A stretch of 41,110 bases of DNA from Planctomycetota bacterium (GTDB taxonomy: Bacteria; Planctomycetota; Planctomycetia; Pirellulales; Pirellulaceae): positions 1-41,110 of the forward strand of contig JAQBZB010000046.1 in assembly GCA_027622275.1 (NCBI GenBank). The letters are read 5' to 3'. The translations under genes and the position numbers were made by a program. The notes below the pieces were generated by a model, which had not been told where the DNA came from, did not search any database, and saw only the letters and a list, made by a program, of their open reading frames with translations. This document shows positions 27,001 through 29,071 of the stretch, in pieces. The first letter of the stretch is position 1. Each line of letters begins with the position of its first letter.

Positions 27001-27265
27001 GGCCACCGATGCGGCCTTGGCGGTATGGCCCGAGTTGAGCGCCGCTCGCATCAGCGGATGGAACACCATCCAGATGAGAACGCGACAGCTAGCCGCACCG
27101 GCCTCCGATGATTCCGAAGAAACTCGCGGAACGCGGGCGGCCAACACTGTTTTCGCGGATTTTGATGACGTCACGAAACCTGTTGACGATGACGACGAGC
27201 TGGAGTCGATCCTGCACGACCTTACTCTCGGGGACAGTGGCTTCGATGCCGACGAGCTATTCTGA
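2..27265 (+). CDS. Giant repetitive secreted/surface protein with C-terminal dockerin, 5' partial
   Basis: The frame is open from base 2, so the true start lies upstream; the first in-frame GTG (41) is not a convincing start. At least 9,087 residues are read without a stop. The protein is built from short beta-rich repeats, typically GxGGNDxhxV, GGDPSASDxhxV and NDTLxxxG, is rich in Thr, Val, Gly, Asp, Asn and Ala, and I found only two cysteines. Counting from the GTG at 41, a short RTX-like stretch lies near residues 861-931, a PPC-like domain near 7917-8060, an Ig-like domain near 8310-8445, FG-GAP/VCBS-like repeats near 8640-8880, a dockerin type I pair near 8903-8962, and an Asp-rich tail. 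Such composition fits a calcium-dependent, exported adhesin or cell-surface protein, which is an inference. The signal peptide would be outside the window. Synonymous codons vary freely between repeats while residues are kept, which argues for a functional gene. Confidence 0.93.
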   Translation, partial: TTAADTITVANSQVVINDRAPVAFTVLQNLTVQGQAGDDTVSVTPMANINVTVQGNDPTASDTAVVNVTAPVTFAPTGIDAATVTVTGFGPVMLQTIESVTLSGDGGNDGLTITTPAGANTITLTPGSSADSGDVVVGTLVPMSFTGLGTAGNSIVINDPDGAPGNDTLIYQGTGDDDMFAVTAASVVTLNSQLPVNASDIAAVTMAGGDGADTFTVNGGTVLTTITAQGGGASDADVLDLDAAAAAVVIDLAASTVAGYGATVNYTGISVIDAAANSQTFRVDGTGGADTLVVTPATANSGRVQANGAAPIIDYSAASGNAITVMGAGGDDTVEVVGGTAGETFTITGTSVAITGGQTVNLTAENLRVAGGTGNDIFSVTPHATVPIFVDGGDPIGGIPGDRLDITAGAAATFNAGPESDEGSFLVTGSQSVSYDHIETFGSINGGGAATLTINATNADNDITVIGTAAATFTVSIDGGPATPYAGFTSVTVNGLAGDDDIDLDLNTLNLPIVINGDMPAADVDTVTITGGAGNDSPVYAPGASVTAAPAGQAETGTFDTTTLTTPIDLNGIEQVIYDGEGDNDTLSVLALTGDRTATFTPGSTNDAGTLAVDSFVPLQFQNLGATGTLTYDDPDAPANDSFVYHGTSSNDAFGLSGTAIITLNSRIAVDVAGDTDNLTLSGFDGDDVFTVAGGHGIATVNLQGGDPSASDVAILNGDNTSLVTVTLGAAPPTGIDATIMGGGLGTVNLTSDEFLNVANAALGITVQGAASNDTLDVTPSAVTDTAVIQANGAHPVVTATTAGPLTVAGGAGSADQLNYVGTDIVDSITLTDTTIAHTGFKTITYNTTSEVVRVLGGQGNDVINASAVTTVPLNLLGGGGNDTITGGGVVDLIDGGAGNDTITGGLGADNIFAGADFDTINWTTGDGSDIVSGDGGGDVLNFTAAGANIAASASGVRVQLTDGAALLSIDDVEQFNINGSAGADTVAINNLTGTDATLVNVNVVAGATDVVNIAGTAGADNVAISETDGPLVSVTGLTAEIRISSVDAADTVAFDGDDGLDNLQVTGSAAAVTVATATSTITGVTTSMITYADTESLSVLAGSATNELAVSGNTAFTVNPGAVADEGQILTATIPINFDGFGTGDTLDLNDAGTNSITVNGTDIGDTITVAANSDIQFAGRATIQRTGGTTTANLNGLDGDDNLVVNSGHAYTTVNLAGGDPSASDTATLIGNATAATATIGVTTPIVMGAGLGTVNLSSVELADLQNAGGAINVNGSASADTIRVSPTGATTATIQADNFPLVLNTTNTAALTINENTAGDGDLLSVSLTAANETVTVNAATGVVQVTVGPTLKTVNFATANIEALEVIGGAGNDTFNTTGSTTIPVFIDGADPIGSAPGDTLAIAAASPTVNAGPENDAGSVVTTGVQPISYDHIETLLLTGGGTGTINGTNGPDAITIIARDNSYPGLATNATPGVNDFTVSVNDGAEILFADMPILNVNALSGSDEIAVQAPAPNNAAWGVNLNIDGGLPTGSDKVIFGTPGTADTAEYTPTGADGGNFNITNLNSMNTFTQIEHFVYDGEGGNDSLTVFGDAGGGAVAETIVHTLGDAIDEGSVRINSLLAIDYQNLGATGTLTADGNAGTDALIVNGTSGNDTLAINRTAGTVTRGITTTVVDIESLSVATGLGNDTVTVTGTGGPTLSIDGGGSTTDTINFTSGVAAASFAVTGPSNIQMLTMDGSAAQVSGFEGITLDAGAGGTADSFAATTGAAESIAFIGDAANPDDATLLIDGFAPITLNNFTAASTVTLDGGDGDDQFEVAPNAAVNFATVTVNAGTPALDGLTVTGRTAADMFVYTPSATTATDGAVTVNAVTVNFTGAESVTLAGLGGTDQLTANEPTAANNDTVLFTPGVGDVGTLQFNNSSPVSFTSIETRIIATGTGTDALNVTGTEVNDTVAIVGGAGSSTITLNGETTTYTHDTTAADSLSIDTGNGDDQITVTPGTGITVNVAGSNPSASDLLTIVTGGTATTVTETSVTVTGNSPVNHTGIEHVTLAGSPASVTLQGGAANDVIAITPPTSTAQINSGATINFAGSTAVTVDGQGGTEDLAVVHGNAANNVIAIDRTAGTVVASGITTTIGAASELLSIEAGLGNDVVTVTGTGGPALTIDGGDSSTDSVTFTSAAAAAAFLVTEGPTNNSSVVTMDGSAAQLSGVEAVTLDAGTGAGADSLTASGTADTNSITFTGDAANPDDAVLWFDAFAPLTLNNFTAASTVNLNGGPGDDVIEVAPNAAANFATITVNAGAPSASDIVTVTGTTAADAFAYTPNATIAADGAVTMNAVTVNFTGAESVNLAGLAGADSLTANEPTAGNNDTVVFTPGAGDDGSLRFNDSSPVSFTSIETRTLATGTGTDALNVTGTEGNDVVAITGGAGTTSLVVNGETTTFTHDTTAADSLSIDTGNGDDQITVTPGTGITVNVAGSNPSASDLLTVVTGGTATTVTETSVTVTGNSPVNHTGIEHIALTGNPAIVTLQGGAANDVIAITPPTSTAQINSGPMIDFTGATAVTIDGQGGTEDLAVVNGNAANNTIAIDRTAGTVVASGITTTIAAASELLSIEAGLGNDMVTVTGTGGPALSIDGGGSSSDSVTFTSAAAAAVFIVTPGPTNNSSVVTMDGSAAQVSGTEAVTLDAGGGGAADSLTASGKADANNITFTGNAANPDDAVLWFDAFAPLTLNNFTAASTVVLNGGPGDDVIEVAPNAAVNFATITVNAGAPSASDTVTFTGTAAADAFSYTPNATTAADGSVTVNAVTVNYTGAEAINLAGLSGSDSLTANEPVAGNNDTVAFTPGAGDDGALRFNASSPVSFTSFETRTLATGTGTDALNVTGTESNDIVAIVGGAGSTTIVINGETTTYTHDTTVADSLSIDTGNGDDQISVTPGTGITMQIDASNPSASDSLTFNAQGAATTLDLATATITETGLGAVGFTGVETVHATMGTSDLTFTGTTGDDDVRVTILNVNAGVVRANDMSPTVNYTNTDGTPTTFDLGDATDEDTLIVVGDALGQTFDINASDVDPLTVPNTMPARMVAARTVAVLTSTLAANGAVNWTADGIESLEVHGLEGTDIFNVTPRPTATAPPVPIFIDGGDPIGKNVGDRISVNGLMTAVQFLAGPETDEGGFVIMDHERISFDHIEEVSVVGASKALVVGDNTDDELSVIARTAQANPPKYVGADGVQDFTTSMNNSPEILWLDTAQVYLDGLNGDDDFTIRAPAPNGVNWNVQAYVAGGPPSAPENGDRLRVETPGSNDAVSYQPTGPDSGILSLTNVTATIHVGSFALDCDSNGIPEYLSSPGGVETLLYDGISGEGSFTGIGSGQGATTAYTDNLTIRGNGFAQALADERFVHTPGDGPDAGRVDVVDTTNNQTMLALQYSHLGLNAVVTFDGQTGNDTLVVEGTSNGDTLDVLFTASNVIDVDLTSSLGTHVDIRSAAIENFEIDGGAGDDQLNVRGALDATGTFSVRGGEPGVGSDTLHLFATPGATNTITILPDALNSHDQDVTGLGSATANVSGMEQITVAGEGGNDTLTIDPGAGDNAVVIRRGNTLDTNPDPATTTLASADLVTSDSLPDIEFAAFDVFAVDTSVASPSGSDVVTFHTRWLAGASNGNYRMIADATDLLVIEGVEGATDTFTVTDPGAGSVAVMQTEGTNVTVTETSGSLDRVVVRGLSGTDVFNVTPGADAVVAIEAGEPIDADTLNVTVAGNVRIAQGENSRTGVIDDPAAVPTFQDIEFTDLQSVNFTATGAGTLTVRATDDADNIAVGPTTTANEARVWVNDGSVITANAGGVTNNLGTVVLEGRFGDDSFSITPINNVAITAQGMDPSASDHAVVNGTIAQDTIDYAPTADGGTVQVNALGLVTLQTIETVTVNGRGGNDTLDLNTPATANTINLKPGSTIDSGLLQVDSLVPLNFTGLGATGNLRITDGGGTDTLVYEGTTGSDTFTMPHAAPPALSTGSVAMNSQIAVGTVGVEGYRLVGNSGDDNFNITAPATASVANIQVDGDDPGSSDTLTVTSSAATTVNLGSSTVTQTGFATVTYSGVEALGVVAGGNALTVNATAGDDVLNVTPLTANSGVLQVDSLDPAVNYSGVAANAISVDTLGGEDQLVANGTSGVDAFTASDTAVMVSGQTLNILNTNTESIRLEGGDGNDGFTVTPSATVPISVLGGDPIGTTGDTLTIAGATGRAVAFTPGPESDEGSFEFTDAPASQPVSFDQIEAAAVNGGAGTAATVNGTNADNDITVIGTGTDDFTVSVDGGPAVQFNNTPSLTVNALSGDDDIDVDVEAGLSLTTFNVDGGLSTADGGDRLTVSGATGPDGATWTPSTGAMVVLAQTISLGLPAANSIENLVYDGEGQNEVLTIVGNASDNTFTHTPAAADDAGQVLVDTQLAISYVSLGTTGSVAITGGGNSTVTGDTIIAQGTAGSDTFGVAGVAIITHNSHVNLTSTTVENYRLQGYSGDDVFNITAVAGIAILTEGDDPGASDVLNFTSSVATTLDLPTSTLIQAGLGNVSYAGVETVNVDGTAANNFDLLVRGGAVADAFDVTPTATNDGRLRANDVAPLVNFNNTGTLTIDPREGNDSITVNGGVGADTVNITDTAIDITTPALQAITYNTANTESLVFLGGIGSDTVNVATGVTTPLFIDSGLPVEGDPGVPSGDTVNVIATDNARITQGLPSTSGVIDGLTGAADISYANTQYIGITSTTASSTLTVRATDAADNIAVGPTATANEASVWVNDGTVITANSGGANTNFGTVVAQGRFGDDLFSITPVVGVAITAQGADPSASDHAVVHGTSAGHVMTYTPDSLDASDVGQGTVLLAGHGLVTLETMESLTIDGVGGGDALVVVGSAARDNRFIHVPGDQRDKGTVETSNGINALLRMSYENLGTSGSIEVDGVSGDNTLAASGTAGGDLINVSFTSQNEILVEVTSGVGDYIPLSSDNVQNYQIAALTGEDVITMNATLDATGLIQVFGGDPGIEGDTINFIGVGGTAESVGIAPNPTVINGQTVSDIQAVSGLSPNPVDVIGVEVIRYDGVDDQDTLTVDPGEGDNTVRINRGTGVDVVQSNSLPLIEFAALDRFVLDADDGGLFGSDTVTFVTRSLDGATHANYQVNADENDTLVIEGVDGSRDTYLVTHPVGASVAVADTQVTQAVIVTETSGNLGRLQINTLGGDDQVTVDVGATNLVNVPITYDGGTNSDSLIVTGSPITAVTTVQYDPGPATTEGRLTYNPQLATPSMLIDFVGLEPVIELVAAGNLVVNGTDADNAITYSELGANGLVSVDAFETIEFANKQQLTLNGNDGDDHITLNSAVAPASLVQINVNGGDTDGDVLRVVNNNAGVDIDVSPTSPVGATIVGAQLVSVSANTVELISIDGATVGDVLDVNTPIGGNTINYTPGDTVDDGDVLVDSLVPIHFDNLGAGTLSFTDTGAARIDTLVHQGSDVNDAFLVDGGPGQGRILLTNSPGQHVPVLAPGVSFLTLEGLTGDDGFTVDGSQPFGLITVHGGDPDDGDSLVALNPTATPTVDVGIATVTGYGNPIVYTGLQDITADAGGGAINLVTTFGDDVIEVTPLTPTNGVAQTNGVDPVFNYFNTGVLTGQTLNVNPIVGEDVLIVNATSNPDTLISVNGPANNVNTGVFGGIIDFVGGNTEALIVNGLEGADHFDVTPTANLNIFIDGGDPIGATGDTLNLNANTTSVYNPGPESDEGGFTIDSLPPVSYDHIEGITVTDPMGNNLSATVCATQGDDDITAQGVSPQVVDVTVNDGPTVQYIGVAALRLEGKNGDDDIDIDIEVASLGVLITADGGLPSTRGDEVTVTGANNDAPDTVNWTPDPASTERGTLTVLGQTVVVDNVESTVYDGEGDHDNLTVTGGGRFLHTPGGAVDAGVMALNSLLAIDYVNLGASGTVAANGTSGGDTLTALASDGSDTVNIAFLNDNDIDIDVIDAHGTHVDLRSNDVESYEIRTGSGDDDINLNANFNVTGSFTVFAGDPGSGSDTFTFADPTATAVGITPDPNDADDQLISGIFTSNITLSGGEQIHYDGNGGETLTVDPGLGDNEVTVQRGNNAAADLVTSDSMPNIEFEGVQTFLVDASSAGGDVVTFITWFLAGATSTNYQMSGIGTDTLVIQGVDGSRGGDDDYLVTNPAGGPVAVTDMKGMNVTVTAINEMLGRLQINTLGGDDVVTVDVDGTNVIATPITYDGGGNSDLLQLTGAPLSPTDAVYAPGADVTEGRLEYSEASVPPRTMTIDFISLEPIDDDIVSTLTVVGTDADNAIDYRPGAAGHGVVSVDGFETIQFSNKSDLILRGEAGDDVFNLNHAGPAPTGLNTITAVGGNSTSGDKVIVNGSAVTDDIGFTPTSFDSARVTGVQGVTFVDAFTIESVEINGLGDLSGAGDTLTVNTPAGDVDSSVELTPGTTFDAGSVQVDTLVPMRFRNLTPSGALHIADTFAADNDRLIYNGGDSSDAFIVPDPRVNPPAPSIAKVKFIGSIPFLQIPVSSGGVENYTLRGNGGNDTFDVTPQAGVGIRLEGDEPGTGSDELNFNAEATSVNVNLETSTISQAGFGDVVYDGVEDLNVDANSQDLNVTVTSSDDVVEVTPLGVNSGKLQANDAAPLVNFDETLAFNLDTAAGQNTVIVNGTSGGEMIAVTGTLVSVAARETINYTATGGANALTVNGLEGSDTFNVTPSAGVPIFIDGGDPIGVTGDTLALQANATSMFSPGPEGDEGGFDVDGLQTVSYDHIESVIVTDPTSNDLVATVMGTQGDDDITAAGVASNVMNVTVNDGPIVRYVGVGSLLLLGKNGDDDIDVDVQVANLGVAITAHGGLPSTTADEVTVTGISDPLNPDSATWEPLDVDAGTLTITHRGTPTTINIVNSESLTYDGESEDETLTVVGDGSIPMFNNEQERFVHTPGNAADAGRVDVTTVDTNPISSNETVLGINYVNLGLDGTVIIDGNSSAVPAGDTLVLLGTDGDDVLRVDFTGTDAATFKLSHAFGPHVNVLSQEVENYELRTLEGDDVILLQAEISASGTFQVHGGGPGNSDFLGITGDPAATENVTIAPDSLVSTDQSITGLSPNPMSIIGIERIKYDGVDDEDTLTVNPGSGDNEVRVERGNGVDLVTSDSLPAIEFDNLNTFVVNAATGGADQVTFATWSLAGAIAANYQMTGGPIDSLTIEGVDGSRNGDDSFTVVNPPGTPSVAVTHNLAQNVTVTATTDNLGRLQINSLGGDDSVLIDVTDRNLVDLESGLVSVPITFDGGSNSDDLTISGNPGVGISTVSYAPGPDVTEGRLAYNTAAANNTDEMVINFHNLEPVFELVPAAELIVSGTDASNAIDYRQGSSGTRGLVSVDEFETIEFEFKDQLTINAGAGNDVINLDNASLPTGNVGASLAEVEINGGGSTIGDQVIVNGTDAADSIVFRPLAPDAADVTGVLATNVVDINTVESVVINVLGGSDSLEVNPPAGANNVTYTPGSAADSGDVRADSLVPMSFANLGAAGSLNFTDPAGRVDTLIHRGSEVNDKFAVAAVSGDVTITNTPGAHVVTTTGGVNHLVLDGLSGDDIFNIAAQHPFLSIDVNGQEPSASDILNVTGTAGTDNLIVTLERITTVNPDPGTIAGLGSQAGEVIRHTGIEHVNIGGGGVGGGADTLTVIGTQDDDVITYEPLEAEDGKFNNAGSNTAYVFRDIGGAFTIDGSDDGADDVVVLGTNDHDVITVDAPNRIVSVEDTFGVVLKPVNLATTIEDLDVQARDGDDTIHVIPAPPLSSSVDGIPRNLIIDVDGGSPSASDALVIAAAGGAKLDNTHFVVVNHSRRFDEGTIRVYQDATGVVGDQTIPPLVTVTPPVRFPDIGFVDVEVVNAHVNDPAEHRLILGPDVYEQNDDQSDANFIGTGETLNIQNLAIFPPIREHRFVIEDVDWFQFVAKSTGTLDFQVFFNEYNPELLPQGGNIQIEVYDADGTLIAGNGPNFGTNDELGANQRDDDERIRIPAVAGQSYFLKVFGAANPTADPRSIVVNGYNVSVTSTPPTIPYDLEVADIVAQSTVDTIVSPLPGPIVFEANADPSLSSVDDFYVGKRIYFTTGTQAIRRGLVTDYVAASRRFTVDSTQFTGNVMTGDSFVVETHDTGRSQLDNVTRDDTPVIRFRLDDGILLHDLPGNAANDTPPDEVIPIPFNTAQTRDTTTAGYRVPVFIEGPPQIANGQLPQVPVGYARMLAEGVYEFDFGSDAIDLTNPNGPTTAFSLSSNNGSYFINAKVEIEDPATPTRFGFGARSESLEIVVDTVDPILQIVGLVPSGNGMPGMPPNVTNDTTPEFWGIGEANSVIRLYVDTNANNQVDAEDVLIGQDVAIPLDGTNQFPDGQWTIESLVDMNDARFGTPGGLRTILGTAEDVAGNISMPPVVFNIFIDTQGPQITKVFVTDVPGYDLFDPKPSTDGPTPPVTKLSITVKDDPARSDADPNFLYPALVKAIAENDAHIVLRGDHNGVIPIESIVFTEDPAMNGEPATGTIVLTFFEPLFDDRFTLTVLDDLIDPAGNALDGESDALQPIENPTFPTGDGKPGGDFVVRFTIDSRPEIGTFFSSNVYVDINGNFVFDPEGKDNDFSNRDLVFQFGSIGDHIFAGNFSAAGSTSASGFDKLGSYGIVGGVYRFMLDFDHDGVSDFTSTSGVQVNGVPVAGDFDPTHPGDEIGLFDGTRWYLDSDGDNVLETTDLVITSQFQGLPIVGDFNGDGTDDLGAFTAGNNTFSLDFNRDGTSDRQVIYGFDGIQERPIAGDLNLDGVDDLGLWAPDHSGQDPEEIAEWFFLISDLATGTFNAFSPRPLGNDSFAQFGDDFALPVFGNFDPPVAAQSEVEEQPTQPTHHFQTNAANHRDVNDDGFVTALDALVIINMLNSDHADAESTMFYDVNNDESVSPLDALLVINFLNDSQATAVGEGEASVEMQAELVPQSRMPSATDAALAVWPELSAARISGWNTIQMRTRQLAAPASDDSEETRGTRAANTVFADFDDVTKPVDDDDELESILHDLTLGDSGFDADELF
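2620..2835 (+). other. RTX-like Gly/Asp nonapeptide island inside the giant protein
   Basis: This is the only stretch of the giant protein that I could find with back-to-back GGxGxDxhx-type units (GGGGNDTITGG, GGAGNDTITGG, GGLGADNIF, GDGGGDVLNF). In the RTX family such units form a calcium-bound parallel beta-roll. Elsewhere the protein has isolated GNDxhxV or GDDxh half-motifs but no consecutive array, so this may be the ancestral or best-preserved calcium roll. Confidence 0.7.
4985..8847 (+). repeat. Tandem ~1.4-kb in-frame module, two full copies and one partial, in the giant gene
   Basis: Copy 1 is about 4985-6373 (463 codons), copy 2 about 6374-7780 (469 codons), and copy 3 about 7781-8847, which then diverges. 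Shared landmarks in order are IDRTAGTVVASGITTTI, VTVTGTGGPAL, VTMDGSAAQ, ANPDDA, PLTLNNFTAAST, LTANEPTA, FTSIETR, GNGDDQITVTPGTGIT. Copy 1 is the most divergent, and copies 2 and 3 are close at protein level. The DNA differs at many third codon positions, so the duplication is not recent. The lengths are whole codons, so the frame is preserved. Confidence 0.9.
10880..21570 (+). repeat. Higher-order super-repeats of roughly 1,000-1,500 codons
   Basis: A block beginning with the signature (D/N)SLPxIEF, followed by a VTFxTxxLxGA-like segment and a VIEGVDGSRxxDD-like segment, recurs at 10880, 15380, 18404 and 21539. The spacings are 4500, 3024 and 3135 bases, all multiples of three. A second block, FIDGGDPIGxTGDTL then PGPESDEGGF then YDHIE, recurs in the same relative order between these points, near 12670, 17206 and 20257, and earlier near 1165, 4168 and 9440. 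The two most similar units are about 15380-18403 and 18404-21538. This indicates duplication of whole multi-domain segments, followed by divergence. Confidence 0.8.
23788..24220 (+). other. PPC-like (pre-peptidase C-terminal) domain in the giant protein
   Basis: The encoded segment begins with DVYEQNDDQSDANFIGTGE. It continues through DVDWFQFVAKSTGTLDFQV, a variable beta-strand region with an IEVYDADGTLI motif, and ends with AGQSYFLKVFGA. The order E-N-D-x-x-x-x-A, then DxDWFxF, then a YxLxV-like strand is the usual pattern of PPC domains, which are jelly-roll beta domains found in many secreted bacterial proteins. It marks the end of the repeat region and the start of the conventional C-terminal domains. 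Confidence 0.6.
25900..26690 (+). other. FG-GAP/VCBS-like repeat segment of the giant protein
   Basis: Several Asp-rich repeats follow one another: DVNGNF-like, DFDHDGVSDF, GDFNGDGTDDLGAFTAG, DFNRDGTSDRQVI and GDLNLDGVDDLGLWAPD. The repeated form is xGDhxGDGxDDLGhhxxx, typical of calcium-binding beta-propeller blade repeats in bacterial surface proteins and commonly found just before a dockerin in planctomycete giant proteins. The assignment to FG-GAP/VCBS is by pattern only. Confidence 0.6.
26748..26930 (+). other. Dockerin type I duplicated calcium-binding motif
   Basis: Two copies of the dockerin loop-helix are seen: DVNDDGFVTALDALVIINML and DVNNDESVSPLDALLVINFL. Each has the D-x-N-x-D-x-x-V-x-x-x-D calcium loop followed by the DAL(L/V)(V/I)IN(F/M)L helix. 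This PLDALLVIN form is characteristic of planctomycete surface proteins. In cellulosome systems dockerins bind cohesins; no cohesin is evident here, so the partner is unknown. Confidence 0.85.
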
Positions 27266-27266
27266 T

Positions 27267-28736
27267 TTATCGTCGGAGCTCGAACCGTGCCACGGCTCCG
27301 CTGAAGGTTAGGAAATTGTCATTGGTCTGAGTCAACTGAGTTGTGCCGAGGTTGTCGATGAACGCGCCGGTGAGTAGCGCGTTGTGCCATCCCATTCCTT
27401 GGTAGCCAATGCTGGCCCGAACTCTGCCGGAACAACTCTGCCAACCAATGCCCAACTCGCCCTGAAGAATCGTTGTGACGCGATAGTCGTCCTGGTTCAC
27501 GCCGATGTTGGCGGTCGGATCAAGTTGATTTGTCTGCAGGTATTCGGCCCGGTACTCGCCGCCTAGTACGTTGGCATAGCCTTGGCCGTAGATGAACAGT
27601 CCAGTGTGGTTACTTTGGCGTTCGCCATCGAGCCCCACGCGGATGCCCACGCCGTCAAAGTCGATGTCCGTTGTGACCGTTGCCAGCCCTGTCGCGACAC
27701 CCGTCTGCTGCATGGCTTCAAACTCCTGCGTGAGTCTGCCATACCGAACGCCCGCCGTGTAGTTCAAGGCCCAATCACAATCCCCGACCAGGCGACGATG
27801 GTAGTCCAAGTCGACGAATTGGAAATCCACATCGAATTTTGCGGATGCGGAGTTTGCGTTGTTACCCGTGTTGGCAACGTTGGGATGGGTTACGCGAGAG
27901 CCCAGTATCGTGCCCGGTGCTGCCGTAATCGCGCTGTTGGTATCGGATTGATACCAGGTGTAGCTGGCAATGATGCTGGCACATTCGGACATCGGCGCCG
28001 AAAAGCCAACTCGAAAACCTGCCTCGAAGTCTGGTGCCGTGATTCCCCGCGGCCCCGTTGGCGTAGCTGTCGCCGGGTTCGTGCCGCGTTGTTCAACGGT
28101 GTAGACAATATCCATGTTGCCGGGACGTAGATACAGAGCATCGGCGAAAATTCCAAGGCAATGTGTCTTGAGCGATCGACAGCAAGGACTGCAGTGGCAT
28201 TTCTTACCGCCACCGTCATACGGGGCCAGGTCGTATTGATCCTCAAAGTATCCATCAACATCCTGCGTGTGCGTTGCAGGGCGGACCAACTGCTGGCCTT
28301 CTGGGGATACATAATAATTGACCGTGACTGGCGCATAGTAATTGGAGAGTGCTGGGTCCGTCTCCGTCTCGTTGTTCCGAGCGGGCAGCGAGTGAATAAA
28401 CTCACGTTTCGCATCAAGTAGCTGGCGGTTGCCGTCCCGCAATTGGCGGCCTGCATCGAGCACTTCTTGTTCTGCTCCGATAGGCGTGAACGCAAGTCGC
28501 CGAGAGCTATCAGATTGTTCAATGGGCTGGGCCGCGAGCGTAACCGACGGGATGATGTGACTCGGTGGTTTCGCAATATGCGTTGGTGGTAACAAGTCGA
28601 TCTTGTCCACCACCGGTGCGGGGGCGGTAGCTTCGTCAAGGTCGGCCGCGTTCGACTCGAAGGCCCAAAACGCCAAACCGATCGCGACCAACCGAACCCA
28701 TTGATTTCGACTTGTTAACTGTTGGCAAGCGGACAT
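27267..28736 (-). CDS. Lpg1974/BBP7-type outer-membrane beta-barrel protein
   Basis: The product has 489 residues. Residues 1-30 form a signal peptide with a basic start, a hydrophobic core (VRLVAIGLAFWAF) and a likely cleavage near SNA-AD. Residues 84-117 are charged and may be helical. A Cys-rich knot lies at about 180-193 (CHCSPCCRSLKTHC). The remainder, starting FADALYLRPGNMDIVY, is a series of alternating strands with DFEAGFRVGFS, SIIASYTWYQS, FVDLDYHRRLVGD and GVGIRVGLDGE, ending in a C-terminal strand. This layout matches the Lpg1974 family of pore-forming outer-membrane proteins, which is expanded in planctomycetes. The start has GAGG about 10 bases upstream. It is convergent with the giant gene, with one base between the two stop codons. 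The function as a pore or surface protein is inferred from family resemblance. Confidence 0.78.
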   Translation of the reverse strand: MSACQQLTSRNQWVRLVAIGLAFWAFESNAADLDEATAPAPVVDKIDLLPPTHIAKPPSHIIPSVTLAAQPIEQSDSSRRLAFTPIGAEQEVLDAGRQLRDGNRQLLDAKREFIHSLPARNNETETDPALSNYYAPVTVNYYVSPEGQQLVRPATHTQDVDGYFEDQYDLAPYDGGGKKCHCSPCCRSLKTHCLGIFADALYLRPGNMDIVYTVEQRGTNPATATPTGPRGITAPDFEAGFRVGFSAPMSECASIIASYTWYQSDTNSAITAAPGTILGSRVTHPNVANTGNNANSASAKFDVDFQFVDLDYHRRLVGDCDWALNYTAGVRYGRLTQEFEAMQQTGVATGLATVTTDIDFDGVGIRVGLDGERQSNHTGLFIYGQGYANVLGGEYRAEYLQTNQLDPTANIGVNQDDYRVTTILQGELGIGWQSCSGRVRASIGYQGMGWHNALLTGAFIDNLGTTQLTQTNDNFLTFSGAVARFELRR

Positions 28737-29071
28737 ATCAGGGGTACCTCGGATAGTGTTTGTATATTAGCGCCTTCGGTCCCTAGAACCGGTCTATGCG
28801 GGAGAACCGTTACACCTATGAAACCTTATTCGACCAGCTCAATCGATCTGTTGAGTTATGAAAACAGAATCACTAAATTCATCTTGAATTGCGCAAATTC
28901 CCTAAACGGCGCTTTTTAGGAGTTGCGAGTGGCGACACCCGCGTTGACGGAACTGAAGTTCCTCGATCGGGCTGTGAACAGCGGCTTAGATGGTCCGCTG
29001 GTTGCCTCGAAAACGCGGCCGAATCGACGGCTTATGAATTCGCGCTAAGTCGATTGGGCTGCCGTATTGCA
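28737..29071. other. Intergenic region upstream of the outer-membrane protein gene
   Basis: No convincing gene is present; open frames here lack a plausible start or any recognisable motif. It must hold the promoter of the minus-strand outer-membrane gene. A minus-strand TAATATACA near 28765 could serve as a -10 region, but I see no good -35. A short inverted repeat, CCTAAA/TTTAGG, is at 28901-28920, and GGAACTGAAGTTCC is near 28955. Neither is followed by a clear T-tract. Confidence 0.4.
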
